A DNA stretch of 64,000 bases from Pseudomonas sp. CFBP13508 (GTDB lineage: Bacteria > Pseudomonadota > Gammaproteobacteria > Pseudomonadales > Pseudomonadaceae). The translations under genes were made by a program, and so were the position numbers. This document shows, piece after piece, positions 17,854 through 27,407 of the stretch (within the stretch, counting starts at the first letter, position 1; the number at the start of each line of letters is the position of its first letter). Where the stretch lies: positions 401,320-465,319 of the forward strand of contig NZ_QFZZ01000001.1 of the NCBI RefSeq assembly GCF_005233515.1, in the 5' to 3' direction. Under the pieces are notes generated by a model that was not told the origin of the DNA, did no database searches, and was given only the letters and a program-made list of their open reading frames with translations.

Positions 17854-18168
17854 ATGTTCAAACGCGGCGATACCTACAACAAATGGAAGGCGACGGAAAA
17901 GGCCGAAAAGTGCCATACCGAAGAGGTTGAAAACGGCTGTCATATAGAGGTACGGGCACGGGAAGCCGATGATGGCGACGTCGAAATGTTCATCAGCGTT
18001 TACACCGCGACCGGCGAGTGCGCCTACGAGCGCATCAGGACATTGCCCGGCGTGGAATGGGAAGTCGAGGACGCGCTCAAGCGTGGCATCGATCAGGCAG
18101 AACGAATCGCCGGCGGCGAGTCCGGACGATTGTCCTGTGCCGACGCGCACGGCCACGAGAACGAGTGA
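17854..18168 (+). CDS. Hypothetical protein, 104 aa
   Basis: No family is recognised. AGGAG lies 7 nt before the ATG. The protein is soluble and acidic, without signal peptide or membrane segment. It begins MFKRGDTYNKWKATEKA; the middle (ISVYTATGECAYERI) looks like beta strands and the end is charged and helical. Three cysteines are scattered. It is divergent from cyoA and convergent with galE (13-nt gap). Confidence 0.6.
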   Translation: MFKRGDTYNKWKATEKAEKCHTEEVENGCHIEVRAREADDGDVEMFISVYTATGECAYERIRTLPGVEWEVEDALKRGIDQAERIAGGESGRLSCADAHGHENE

Positions 18169-18181
18169 CCGTGCGCAGCTT

Positions 18182-19207
18182 TCAATTGGCCTGGCGAACC
18201 TCAACCTGGCCGAGTTGATTGCACTGCCAGCGCCAGGCATCGGCGAGCATGCACGGCAGTGAACGGCTCGCCTGCCAGCCCAGTTCTTCGAGGGCTTTTT
18301 GCGGATCCGCCCAGCATCGCGCGATGTCGCCGGGGCGCCTTGCTTCAATCCGCAAAGGGATCTTGATACCGGTCACTTGCTCGAAGGCGCTGACTACCTC
18401 CAACACCGAATAGCCGCGTCCGGTGCCAAGGTTCCAGATGCTCATGCCATGACGATCGCGCAAGGCGTCGAGCGCGCAGACGTGCCCGAGCGCAAGGTCG
18501 ACGACGTGCAGATAATCGCGAATGCCGGTGCCGTCCGGGGTCGGGTAATCGTTGCCGAACACTGACAGTTGCGCGCGCTGGCCACTGGCAACTTCCAGCA
18601 GATAGGGCAGCAGATTGTTGGGCGTGCTGGTGGGTGCCTCGCCGAGCAGGCCGGAAGGGTGCGCACCGATCGGATTGAAATAACGCAGCAAGCCGATCGA
18701 CCAGCGCGGGTCGGAACTGACGACACTCTTCATGATGTTTTCCGACATCAGTTTCGACATGCCGTAAGGATTGGTCGGCTGGCCAGTGGCGCAGTTTTCG
18801 TTGATTGGCAGGGTAGCGCAGTCGCCATAAACAGTGGCCGATGAACTGAACACCAGATGGAAAACTCCGGCCTGGGCCATGGCCTGGCACAAAGTCAGGC
18901 TGCCGCCGACATTGGTGTCGAAATAGCGCAGGGGTTCACGCACGCTTTCGCCGACCGCTTTCAACCCGGCGCAATGCACCACGGCGTCGATCGGATAGTC
19001 CCGCAAAAGGTTGTCGAGCAGTCGTCGATTGCGTACATCGCCCTGGATGAACTCCGGTCGTTTTCCGGCCAGCGTACTGATGCGCTCGATCGCCGCGCGT
19101 TGGCTGTTGCACAAGTTGTCGAGGATCACCACATCCTCGCCGTTGCCCAGCCATTGCAGTGCGACATGCGCACCAATGTATCCCGCACCACCCGTAATCA
19201 AGATCAT
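18182..19207 (-). CDS. galE: UDP-glucose 4-epimerase, copy 1
   Basis: A 341-residue extended SDR enzyme interconverting UDP-glucose and UDP-galactose. GGAGYIGAH binds NAD; SSSATVYG carries the catalytic serine region and NPYGMSK the Tyr-x3-Lys pair; RYFNPIGAH and GTGIRDYLHV are GalE-specific. The start is set at MILITGGAGYIG (19207) with GAGGG upstream; the open frame extends 51 codons further without family similarity. It is divergent from the glycosyltransferase-glf unit, whose mutase uses its product UDP-galactopyranose. Confidence 0.93.
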   Translation of the reverse strand: MILITGGAGYIGAHVALQWLGNGEDVVILDNLCNSQRAAIERISTLAGKRPEFIQGDVRNRRLLDNLLRDYPIDAVVHCAGLKAVGESVREPLRYFDTNVGGSLTLCQAMAQAGVFHLVFSSSATVYGDCATLPINENCATGQPTNPYGMSKLMSENIMKSVVSSDPRWSIGLLRYFNPIGAHPSGLLGEAPTSTPNNLLPYLLEVASGQRAQLSVFGNDYPTPDGTGIRDYLHVVDLALGHVCALDALRDRHGMSIWNLGTGRGYSVLEVVSAFEQVTGIKIPLRIEARRPGDIARCWADPQKALEELGWQASRSLPCMLADAWRWQCNQLGQVEVRQAN

Positions 19208-19526
19208 GCGCCCGCCCTCACAAGTGACGCCATCGGCGATGGCTTCGTAGATGGTTTCGATGCGCCTGTGCGGCGGCAAAAACCATGGTTGTTCTGGACG
19301 GTAGGGGCTGGATTGATCGGCAAGTTCAACCTTGTTTGCCAGCCGGTATGTGCAGTTCATCGGCTGTGTTCAAGGTTGGGCTGAACGTCGTGTGAACGCC
19401 GTGATTCCAACCTTCAAGAGCCTTACGGCCTCATCGAGAAATGCCCTGCACTTGCAGTGTCGACAAGTGTGACGGCCCGGTGGCTCGGCACTGAGTCGTC
19501 TTGTTTTTTTTGATGAGGAGCTGGCT
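19208..19526. other. Divergent promoter region galE / glycosyltransferase
   Basis: 319 nt with no supported gene; the open frame continuing upstream of galE here has no recognisable protein signature. It should contain both divergent promoters. No clear operator or hairpin seen. Confidence 0.45.
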
Positions 19527-20696
19527 ATGAACCTGGCAGAACAACCCGAGGCCCTCGCACTGGCGAGTGCGCAAAATGCTCTCGACGCATCTCTTCAAGT
19601 GCGGCCCACACTGGTGTGCCTGTCGCATCTGCGCTGGGGATTTGTCTATCAACGGCCGCAGCACGTCATGTCGCGATTGGCCAAACACTACGACGTGGTG
19701 TTTTTCGAAGAGCCGGTATTTGCCGAACACGCCACGCCCAGACTCGAGCTTTCGAATCCGGCGGCGGGAATAGAAGTGGCGGTGCCGCAATTGCCGATCG
19801 GCATGAGTGGCGAGGCGATCGAGCAGGCGCAGAGACAATTGCTCGATGAGCACCTCGCCGGACGCGTTCAGGGCGATCTTTTGCTGTGGTATTTCACGCC
19901 GATGAGCCTGCTGTTTACCGAGCACCTCGACGCTCGGGTTACTGTCTATGACTGCATGGATGAACTGTCGGCGTTCATGGGCGCACCGGCGCGCTTGATC
20001 GACATGGAGCAGCAACTGCTCGCCCGAGCTGACGTGGTGTTTACCGGTGGCTTCAGTCTGTGGGAGGTCAAGCAGCGCCAGCACGGCAATGCTTATCCGG
20101 TACCGAGCAGCGTCGACATCGCGCATTTCGCGGCGGCGCGGCAGGCACTGCCGGAACCGCCCGATCAAGCATCCATAGCGCGGCCACGCCTGGGCTTTTT
20201 CGGCGTGATCGATGAACGCTTCGATATCGAACTGATAGATCGCGTGGCGGCAATGCGTCCCGACTGGCAAATCGTGCTCATCGGTCCGGTGGTGAAGATC
20301 GATCCGCAGACGCTACCGCAACGGCCGAACATTCATTATCTGGGCGGCAAGCAATATGCCGAGCTGCCGGACTACCTCGCTGGCTGGGACGTGGCACTGA
20401 TGCCGTTCGCCCTCAACGCCTCCACGCGTTACATCAGCCCGACCAAGACTCCCGAATACCTCGCTGGCGGTTGCCCAGTGGTGTCGACGCCGATTCACGA
20501 TGTGATCAGCGGCTACGGCCAGAGTGGTGCGGTGTTCATTGCCGACACCGCCGAGGCCTTCGTCGAGGCCATCGGAAAAGCCTTGCCGCTCAAAGGCACC
20601 ATCGAATTTCTGCAGTGCGCCGATGCCGCCATCGCGGGCATGTCGTGGGACAACACCAGCCGCTTCATGCAGGAGCAGATCGAATGCCTACGATAA
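19527..20696 (+). CDS. Glycosyltransferase, GT-B fold (family 1/4 type)
   Basis: A 389-residue protein. The N-terminal half starts with TLVCLSHLRWGFVYQRPQH, where an RPQH turn is typical of a subgroup acting on surface glycans. The C-terminal donor domain has LGFFGVIDERFD and the sugar-nucleotide segment KTPEYLAGGCPVVSTP. No membrane helix. Predicted to transfer a sugar, possibly galactofuranose since the next gene makes UDP-Galf. Its last 13 nt overlap the glf start, so the two are tightly coupled. Confidence 0.85.
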   Translation: MNLAEQPEALALASAQNALDASLQVRPTLVCLSHLRWGFVYQRPQHVMSRLAKHYDVVFFEEPVFAEHATPRLELSNPAAGIEVAVPQLPIGMSGEAIEQAQRQLLDEHLAGRVQGDLLLWYFTPMSLLFTEHLDARVTVYDCMDELSAFMGAPARLIDMEQQLLARADVVFTGGFSLWEVKQRQHGNAYPVPSSVDIAHFAAARQALPEPPDQASIARPRLGFFGVIDERFDIELIDRVAAMRPDWQIVLIGPVVKIDPQTLPQRPNIHYLGGKQYAELPDYLAGWDVALMPFALNASTRYISPTKTPEYLAGGCPVVSTPIHDVISGYGQSGAVFIADTAEAFVEAIGKALPLKGTIEFLQCADAAIAGMSWDNTSRFMQEQIECLR

Positions 20697-21856
20697 GCCT
20701 GGAGCACGCAAAGTCCGGCCAATCCTACGACTATCTGATCGTCGGTGCGGGATTCGCCGGCAGTGTCATCGCCGAGCGACTGGCCGAAGGATTGGGCCGC
20801 CGGGTATTGCTGATCGACCGGCGCCCGCACATCGCCGGCAATGCCTACGATCACTACGACGCCGCCGGCGTGCTGGTGCATCGTTATGGCCCGCACATCT
20901 TTCACACCAATGCCCAGCGCATTGTCGATTACCTGTCGCGCTTCACCGAATGGCGACCTTACGAGCATCGAGTCCTCGCTCGGGTCGACGGTCAACTGGT
21001 GCCGATTCCAATCAATCTGACCACATTGAATAAGCTCTACGGCTTGTCGATGTCCTCCGCGGAAGCCGAGGTTTTCCTCGCCGAACGCGCCGAACCGGTG
21101 GCGACCATCCGCACGTCCGAAGACGTCGTGGTCAATCAGATCGGCCGTGAACTCTACGAGAAATTTTTCCGTGGCTACACGCGCAAGCAATGGGGGCTGG
21201 ATCCTTCGCAGCTGGACAAATCGGTGACGTCGCGCATCCCCACGCGGACCAGCGAAGACGACCGCTATTTCGGTGACACCTTCCAGATCATGCCCTCGGG
21301 CGGCTACACGCAAATGTTCGAACGCATGCTCGATCACCCGAACATCGATCTGCTGCTCAGTACCGATTTCAAGGCGGTGCGCGACGAGGTGCAGTACGCG
21401 CATCTGATCTACTGCGGCCCGATCGACGAATACTTCGATTTCCAGTTGGGCCGTTTGCCGTATCGGTCCTTGCGCTTCGAACACCAGACCCTCGAGCAGG
21501 AACACTATCAGCCAGTGGCGGTGGTGAATTATCCGCACGCGGATGTGCCGTACACGCGCATCACCGAATACAAGCACCTGACCGGGCAAACACACCCGTG
21601 CACCAGCATCACTTACGAATATCCGTGTGACGACGGCGACCCGTATTACCCGGTGCCGCGCGCGGAAAACGCTGAGCTGTACAAACGCTATCGCGCGCTC
21701 GCCGAGCAGATCCCGAACGTCACATTCCTTGGCCGACTGGGCACCTACAAGTATTACAACATGGATCAGGTGGTGGGCCAGGCGCTGGCCTTGTATCGGG
21801 ATATCCAGGCCGCGCAGGCAGAAACCACGGCTGAAACCGAGGTCGATATTCCATGA
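20684..21856 (+). CDS. glf: UDP-galactopyranose mutase
   Basis: A 390-residue flavoenzyme interconverting UDP-galactopyranose and UDP-galactofuranose. FAD-binding YLIVGAGFAGSVIAE, the HIAGNAYDH and GPHIFHTN segments, KQWGLDPSQLD, and the substrate-loop region SRIPTRTSEDDRYFGD with PSGGYTQMFE are all Glf hallmarks. ATG 20684, with AGGAG upstream, is chosen because the frame before it is the overlapping glycosyltransferase. The next gene overlaps by 4 nt. Confidence 0.95.
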   Translation: MPTISLEHAKSGQSYDYLIVGAGFAGSVIAERLAEGLGRRVLLIDRRPHIAGNAYDHYDAAGVLVHRYGPHIFHTNAQRIVDYLSRFTEWRPYEHRVLARVDGQLVPIPINLTTLNKLYGLSMSSAEAEVFLAERAEPVATIRTSEDVVVNQIGRELYEKFFRGYTRKQWGLDPSQLDKSVTSRIPTRTSEDDRYFGDTFQIMPSGGYTQMFERMLDHPNIDLLLSTDFKAVRDEVQYAHLIYCGPIDEYFDFQLGRLPYRSLRFEHQTLEQEHYQPVAVVNYPHADVPYTRITEYKHLTGQTHPCTSITYEYPCDDGDPYYPVPRAENAELYKRYRALAEQIPNVTFLGRLGTYKYYNMDQVVGQALALYRDIQAAQAETTAETEVDIP

Positions 21857-23046
21857 CCGCGCAGCCGAAAGGCGACGAGCCCGGCGCAGATGCTTCTTCG
21901 ATCTTCAGCAGCTTCGTCATGGCCGGTTTCGAATGTTCCAGCCAGCGCCGCCAGGACGGTCGGCGCCTGGATCTGCTGGCCGACACCGGGCATGCGCGCT
22001 GGGTCGCCAAGGACTACCAGCGACTGAGCGGGTTGAAGATTCGTTGCGCCCGCGACGGCTTGCGCTGGCACCTGATCGAGCGCAGCCCCGGGCGCTATGA
22101 CTGGAGCAGTTTTATGCCGATGCTCAAAGCGGCGCAAGCGCAGCAAGTGCAGGTGGTCTGGGATCTGTGCCATTACGGCTACCCGGATGATCTGGATATC
22201 TGGCGCCCCGCGTTCGTCGAGCGCTTCGCCCGTTTCGCCGCTGCTGCAGCGAAGCTGATGATGGACGAAGGCGTAAGCGTGCCGTTCTACTCGCCGATCA
22301 ACGAGATTTCCTTCTGGAGTTGGGCGGGAGGCGAGGTGGCGTACTTCAACCCGAACGCACGCGGGCGCGCGCAGGAACTCAAGCATCAACTGGTGCGGGC
22401 GAGCATTGCTGCGATCGAAGCGATTCGCGAACAGGCGCCGAATGCGCGATTCGTCCAGTGCGACCCGTTGATCCATGTAATCGCTGGCTCCAGGCGCAGC
22501 GACGATATCGAAGCGGCGGAAGCCTATCGATTGTCGCAATTCCAGGCGTGGGATCTGCTCACCGGCCGCGAATGGCCGGGTCTGGGTGGGCAGGAGCATT
22601 ACCTGGATATCGTCGGCGCCAATTTCTATGCGCATAACCAGTGGTATTTCCACGGCCGACGGATCCTTCGCGGCGAGCGCGACTTCCGGCCGTTGTCTGG
22701 CATGCTCAAGGAACTGCACCAGCGTTATCAACGGCCAGTGCTGATCGCCGAAACCGGTGCCGAAGATGAGGAACGCCTGCCGTGGCTGGCTTACATTGTC
22801 GAGCAGACGCTACTGGCGCTCGAACGCGGTGTGCCGGTGCAGGGGATTTGCTGGTACCCGTTTCTCGATTATCCCGGTTGGGATAACGGCCGTTATTGCC
22901 CCACCGGTGTGTTTGGCTACCCAGATGGCGAGGGCGAGCGCGCGGCGTTTCACCCGTTGCACGTCGAGTTGGCGCAAGTGCCCGAGCGGATTGACGCGTG
23001 TCTGCGCCGGGTCAATGGCCGGCGCGCTGAGGGGCAAGGGAGATGA
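21853..23046 (+). CDS. GH1-like glycoside hydrolase (beta-glucosidase-like)
   Basis: A 397-residue TIM-barrel protein of clan GH-A. The acid/base is Glu151 in SPINEISF and the likely nucleophile Glu300 in IAETGAE; RWHLIERSPGRYDWS and VVWDLCHYGYPDD are typical GH1-like barrel segments. No signal peptide, so cytoplasmic. It sits between glf and an ABC exporter with 4-nt overlaps on both sides, which suggests a role in trimming or transglycosylating a galactofuranose-containing glycan or glycolipid rather than food-sugar hydrolysis (inference). Confidence 0.8.
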   Translation: MTAQPKGDEPGADASSIFSSFVMAGFECSSQRRQDGRRLDLLADTGHARWVAKDYQRLSGLKIRCARDGLRWHLIERSPGRYDWSSFMPMLKAAQAQQVQVVWDLCHYGYPDDLDIWRPAFVERFARFAAAAAKLMMDEGVSVPFYSPINEISFWSWAGGEVAYFNPNARGRAQELKHQLVRASIAAIEAIREQAPNARFVQCDPLIHVIAGSRRSDDIEAAEAYRLSQFQAWDLLTGREWPGLGGQEHYLDIVGANFYAHNQWYFHGRRILRGERDFRPLSGMLKELHQRYQRPVLIAETGAEDEERLPWLAYIVEQTLLALERGVPVQGICWYPFLDYPGWDNGRYCPTGVFGYPDGEGERAAFHPLHVELAQVPERIDACLRRVNGRRAEGQGR

Positions 23047-24803
23047 ACTTCCAGCGCATGCGTGATGAACCGTTGCCGGCGTCAGCCGCCGCGTTTCTAT
23101 GGCGCTACATAAGAATTCGCCCGGCGCACTTCGTCGCCATGGTCGCACTGGTGATCGGCGCGGCTTGCTGTGCGGTAGTGGTGCAATACGGCATGAAACT
23201 GCTGATCGATGCCATGGCCGCCGGGTCGGCGGCGGAACAGGTCTGGCACGCGTTCGGCCTGTTCATGGCGTTGATCGTAATGGAAAACCTGTTGTGGCGC
23301 CTCGGCGGTTGGGTCGGTTGCCACACCATCGTGGGCAGTTGTGCGGATCTGCGCGTCGACCTGTTCCATCACCTGACTGGCCACCCGATGCGTTATTTCC
23401 GGCGGCATTTCTCCGGTTCGCTGGCCAATCGCGTCTCGGCGATCGGTGCCGCTGCCGACAAAGTGTATGGCGGGCTGACCTGGCGTATCGTGCCGCCATG
23501 CGTGGATTTCATCGGTGCCGTGGCCTTGCTGTTGGCGGTGCACGGTGCGATGGCGCTGGCGTTGGTCGGTTGCGTGATCGTTGTCGCCGCGCTGATTACC
23601 CTATTCGGCGTGCGCGGCCGCAGCCGCCACATCGCTTTCGCTTCGCAGTCGGCGCGGGTCGGTGGCGAGATTGTCGATCTGGTTTCCAACGTATGGACGA
23701 TCAAGGCTTTTTCCGGGCGTGAACGCGAGCGCCTGCGCCTGGAGCGCGAGATCGGCATCGAGGCCGATTCGCACCGCAGCAGCTGGATGTACATGGAAAA
23801 AGCCCGGGTACTGCACGACATCTGCCTGACCGTTATGGCCGGCGGCATGCTCGGCTGGGCGATTCTGCTCTGGCGAGCGGGACAGGTGACGGCGGGGGAT
23901 GTGGTGATGGTCAGCGCATTGACCTTCCGCATCCTGCACGGATCGCGCGAACTGGCGCTGGCCCTGGTGGAAACCAGCCAGCAGATGGGCGTCATCAGCG
24001 AAACCCTGGGCATCGTCGCCCAGCCCCACGAGCTCAGCGACGCCTTGGAGGAACTGGCACCGACCCGTGGGCATATCAAGATGCTCGACGTCAGTTACGC
24101 CTACCCGGATGGGCGCAAGGTCTTCGAGCATTTCTTTCTCGATATTCCGGCCGGGCAAAGCGTCGGCATTGCCGGCACCTCGGGCTCGGGAAAATCGACC
24201 TTGCTCGGTTTGCTGCAACGTCTGGATGATGTGCGCAGCGGGGTGATCCTGATCGACGACCGCGACATCCGCTCCGTCAGCCAGGACAGCCTGCGCCGGC
24301 AGATCGCGGTAGTGCCGCAGGAGCCAACGCTGTTCAATCGCAGCATTTTGGAAAACATCGGCTACGGCCAACCGCACGCCACCGAGCAGCAGATCATCGA
24401 TGCGGCGCACCAAGCGTTTTGCGACGAGTTCGTCCAGGCGCTGCCGCAGGGTTATCACACGCCGGTCGGTGAGCGCGGGGTGACCTTGTCCGGTGGGCAG
24501 CGCCAGCGTCTCGGGCTGGCGCGGGCATTTTTGAAGGACGCACCGATCCTGATTCTCGACGAGGCGACCTCGGCACTGGATTCCGATTCCGAAGCGATCA
24601 TCCAGCGCGCACTGAGCAACCTGATGCGCGGCCGCACGGTACTCGCCGTGGCCCACCGCCTCTCGACCATCGCCAATTTTGATCGGGTGCTGGTGCTCGA
24701 GGACGGTGAGATCGTCCAGGACGGCACTCCCGAAGAACTGCGCGAAAGCCAAGGGCGATTCCGCACGCTGTGGCAGATGCAGGCGATGGTGCACAACCGT
24801 TGA
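23043..24803 (+). CDS. ABC exporter, fused membrane and ATPase domains
   Basis: A 586-residue half-transporter. Six membrane helices lie in residues 1-310 or so. The nucleotide-binding domain has Walker A GTSGSGKST, signature LSGGQRQRLGLARAF, Walker B ILILDEATSALD and a switch histidine in VAHRLST. The layout is of the MsbA/lipid- or glycan-exporter type, working as a homodimer. Last gene of the GT-glf-GH unit, so it most likely flips the product of those enzymes. It converges on the GH16 gene with 8 nt between. Confidence 0.9.
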   Translation: MNFQRMRDEPLPASAAAFLWRYIRIRPAHFVAMVALVIGAACCAVVVQYGMKLLIDAMAAGSAAEQVWHAFGLFMALIVMENLLWRLGGWVGCHTIVGSCADLRVDLFHHLTGHPMRYFRRHFSGSLANRVSAIGAAADKVYGGLTWRIVPPCVDFIGAVALLLAVHGAMALALVGCVIVVAALITLFGVRGRSRHIAFASQSARVGGEIVDLVSNVWTIKAFSGRERERLRLEREIGIEADSHRSSWMYMEKARVLHDICLTVMAGGMLGWAILLWRAGQVTAGDVVMVSALTFRILHGSRELALALVETSQQMGVISETLGIVAQPHELSDALEELAPTRGHIKMLDVSYAYPDGRKVFEHFFLDIPAGQSVGIAGTSGSGKSTLLGLLQRLDDVRSGVILIDDRDIRSVSQDSLRRQIAVVPQEPTLFNRSILENIGYGQPHATEQQIIDAAHQAFCDEFVQALPQGYHTPVGERGVTLSGGQRQRLGLARAFLKDAPILILDEATSALDSDSEAIIQRALSNLMRGRTVLAVAHRLSTIANFDRVLVLEDGEIVQDGTPEELRESQGRFRTLWQMQAMVHNR

Positions 24804-24811
24804 AGGCGCTG

Positions 24812-26290
24812 CTATTGCGCTGAGCGGGTCCAGACCCTGACGTAATCAATGCGGAACACCGACGGCAGGTCAGCATCGTCGACCACGCCGAACCAGTCCC
24901 ACATCGCTTCGCTGTCGAAGACGATTTGCATGGGGAAGTGCCAGTAGTTGTTCTTCGCCTCCCGGACCAGCACGCCGTCGACGTACCAGCGCAAGGTCTC
25001 GGGTTGCCAGTCAAAGCCGTAGACATGAAAGGTATTGGCCAGCCGCCACGGTGCAATCCAGGTACTGCCGGAACTCAGGTGTTGATCATTCTGCGGTCTG
25101 GCCCAGACATGCGCGTTCATGTTGTACAGGCGATCAAAGGCTTCGTTGCGGGTCTTGCCGCCGATTTCAAAGATGTCGATTTCCGTGGCGTTGTCCGGCA
25201 GCCCGGTCCACGCCAGCCAGAACGCACTGGAACCGGCGGAATTCATCGGTTTCGCCCGCGCTTCGTAATAGCCGTACATCCCGCGCTCGTTGGTGCGCAC
25301 CATCGCCGAGCTGTAGTCCTTGTAGCCCAAGGCGACGTATTTCTCCGGCAGAGTCTGCTTGCGGAAAGTGATGTTCAGATTGCCGCTGCCGACCTTGGCA
25401 TTCTCCGGCAAAAACAGCGCCGGTTTGCGCCCGAGGGAATCAGTGCCGGTGGCGTTGTTGACGTGCCAGCGTTGGGCATCGAGCGCGCTGCCGTTGAATT
25501 CGTCGGACAGACGCGTATCGAGCTTCCAGCCGCCGGCATTGGCCTGATCCGACAACGGCAGGTCGGGGGTAACGTGAGTCGGGGTCGGGCCTAATGGGCC
25601 GACGCGGGTCCACGCATCGGCCTGTTGCGGAACGGTGACCGCCCATTTTTGCGCGAGGTAGTCGAACACGTTACGGCGTTCGTCCTGGTTGCTGAATGGG
25701 CGGTCATAAACCAGCACTTCGGCGATGTCGCCACGCAGGATCTCCGAGGTGCCAACCACATTGCGCGCCACCGCGAACGGGCCGATCGGCACGTCACTGG
25801 TTTCCAGCAACGCCAGCGCCGGTTCGTACGCGGTGGTTTGCTGCACGCTGATGCCGAAGTTCGGTGCGACGTTATCGTTATCCGCCAGTTGCGGCCGCGA
25901 GCTGAACAGTCGTTGCCAGGCCTTGCCGCCGGCCTGCTCCGGCAAGCGCCGCGAGACAACGAACACCGTCACCGGGCCTTTGCTCGTGCGGATCGCCTGG
26001 CCCATGAACGCCGCCGTGCCGCTGAAACGCACCACGCCGTGGCCGTTGAGCGCGTTGTCGACCCGCGTCGGCAAAGTCGTCGCCGCGCGATTGTCGACGA
26101 CTACGTCGTTGCCCTTGCCGGATTTATCCAGCCAGCGCACGACCTGGTTTTGCCCCTCCAGTGTCATCGAGGCCGGATCATTGCCGTCCAGCCACAACAC
26201 CAGTCCATTCGTGACCGGTCCTGGAATATTGGCGCTGGCGCCAGCGCTCAGCAGCAGCAAGACAAACAGCAAGCAACGTGATCTGTTCAT
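24812..26290 (-). CDS. Secreted GH16 glycoside hydrolase with LamG-like N-terminal domain
   Basis: A 492-residue protein with a signal peptide (about 1-20, ending ASA). Residues about 25-225 form a concanavalin-like (LamG/pentraxin) domain; residues about 255-492 a GH16 catalytic domain with Glu370, Asp372 and Glu375 in EIDIFE. GH16 enzymes cut beta-1,3/1,4 glucans and galactans; the shape resembles the agarase/carrageenase branch. It is the last gene of the exopolysaccharide operon (30 nt after galE), so a processing or release hydrolase for that polymer is the natural reading. AGGGA precedes the start. Confidence 0.88.
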   Translation of the reverse strand: MNRSRCLLFVLLLLSAGASANIPGPVTNGLVLWLDGNDPASMTLEGQNQVVRWLDKSGKGNDVVVDNRAATTLPTRVDNALNGHGVVRFSGTAAFMGQAIRTSKGPVTVFVVSRRLPEQAGGKAWQRLFSSRPQLADNDNVAPNFGISVQQTTAYEPALALLETSDVPIGPFAVARNVVGTSEILRGDIAEVLVYDRPFSNQDERRNVFDYLAQKWAVTVPQQADAWTRVGPLGPTPTHVTPDLPLSDQANAGGWKLDTRLSDEFNGSALDAQRWHVNNATGTDSLGRKPALFLPENAKVGSGNLNITFRKQTLPEKYVALGYKDYSSAMVRTNERGMYGYYEARAKPMNSAGSSAFWLAWTGLPDNATEIDIFEIGGKTRNEAFDRLYNMNAHVWARPQNDQHLSSGSTWIAPWRLANTFHVYGFDWQPETLRWYVDGVLVREAKNNYWHFPMQIVFDSEAMWDWFGVVDDADLPSVFRIDYVRVWTRSAQ

Positions 26291-26320
26291 GAGTCGTCCC
26301 TAACGTGGATTTGCCCCGGT

Positions 26321-27376
26321 TCAAGTGCCCACCGCCAGCAGCAGCGCCGGTTGCGGGCGGTAGCCCCATGGGTTGTTGGTCTGCCAGCGCCAGCTGTCGA
26401 CGAGCATTTGCGTCAGTTCGCGTTGCGCCCGCCAGCCCAATTCGCGCCCGGCCTTGCTCGCGTCGGCGCGGCACTCGGCGATATCACCGGCGCGGCGCGG
26501 GGCGAAGCGATAGGGAATGCGCAGGCCGCTGACATCTTCGAAGGCGCTGATGATCTGCAACACGCTGTAGCCGGTGCCAGTGCCGAGGTTCCATACGTGC
26601 AGGCCATGCTCAGTGCCTTGCAAAACCTGCAGTGCCTTGAGATGACCTTCGGCCAGATCCAGCACATGGATGTAATCGCGGATACAGGTGCCGTCGACCG
26701 TTGGATAGTCGTTGCCATAAACGGTCAACGCCGCGCGCTGGCCGCTGGCAACTTCCGTCAGGCACGGCAGCAGGTTGTTCGGTCGACCATTGGGCGCTTC
26801 GCCGATCAGGCCGCTCTCGTGTGCGCCGATCGGGTTGAAGTAGCGCAGCACTGCGATGCTCCAGCGCGAGTCGGCAAGGGCGAGGTCGCTGAGCAGTTCT
26901 TCGATCACCAGCTTCGAGCGCCCGTACGGATTGGCCGGTTTGCCGGTGCCGTGGTCTTCGATGATGGGCATGCGGGCGGGCTCGCCGTACACCGTCGCCG
27001 AGGAACTGAACACCAGATTGAACACCTGCGCGCGGGCCATCGCCTGACACAGGTTCAGCGTGCCGACCACATTGTTGGCGTAGTAATCCATGGGGCGGCG
27101 CACGCTTTGCGCAACCGCTTTGAGCCCGGCGAAATGCAGCACCGCGTCGATCGCGTAGGTGCTGAAAATCTCCTCCAGCAGAGCTGCGTCGCGTATATCG
27201 CCTTCGATGAAGTCGATGTGCGAATGACTCAACAGTTCCAGCCGTGCGATGGCCTCACGGCTGCTGTTGCACAGATTGTCGAGGATCAGCACCGAGCGGC
27301 CCGACTCGATCAGTTGCAATGCCGTGTGCGAACCGATGTAGCCGGCACCGCCCGTGATCAACGTGGTTTTGCGCAT
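26321..27376 (-). CDS. galE: UDP-glucose 4-epimerase, copy 2
   Basis: A 351-residue GalE with the same hallmarks as copy 1 (GGAGYIGSH, SSSATVYGE, NPYGRSK, RYFNPIGAHESG, GTCIRDYIHV), clearly a homologue 7 kb away but not identical. The start is set at 27376 because GGAG lies 9 nt upstream; a start 15 nt earlier has no ribosome site. It supplies UDP-Gal for the exopolysaccharide operon in which it sits, between wzx and the GH16 gene. Confidence 0.92.
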   Translation of the reverse strand: MRKTTLITGGAGYIGSHTALQLIESGRSVLILDNLCNSSREAIARLELLSHSHIDFIEGDIRDAALLEEIFSTYAIDAVLHFAGLKAVAQSVRRPMDYYANNVVGTLNLCQAMARAQVFNLVFSSSATVYGEPARMPIIEDHGTGKPANPYGRSKLVIEELLSDLALADSRWSIAVLRYFNPIGAHESGLIGEAPNGRPNNLLPCLTEVASGQRAALTVYGNDYPTVDGTCIRDYIHVLDLAEGHLKALQVLQGTEHGLHVWNLGTGTGYSVLQIISAFEDVSGLRIPYRFAPRRAGDIAECRADASKAGRELGWRAQRELTQMLVDSWRWQTNNPWGYRPQPALLLAVGT

Positions 27377-27407
27377 GACGACGTGCTCCATTGCGAGGAA
27401 ATCCGGC

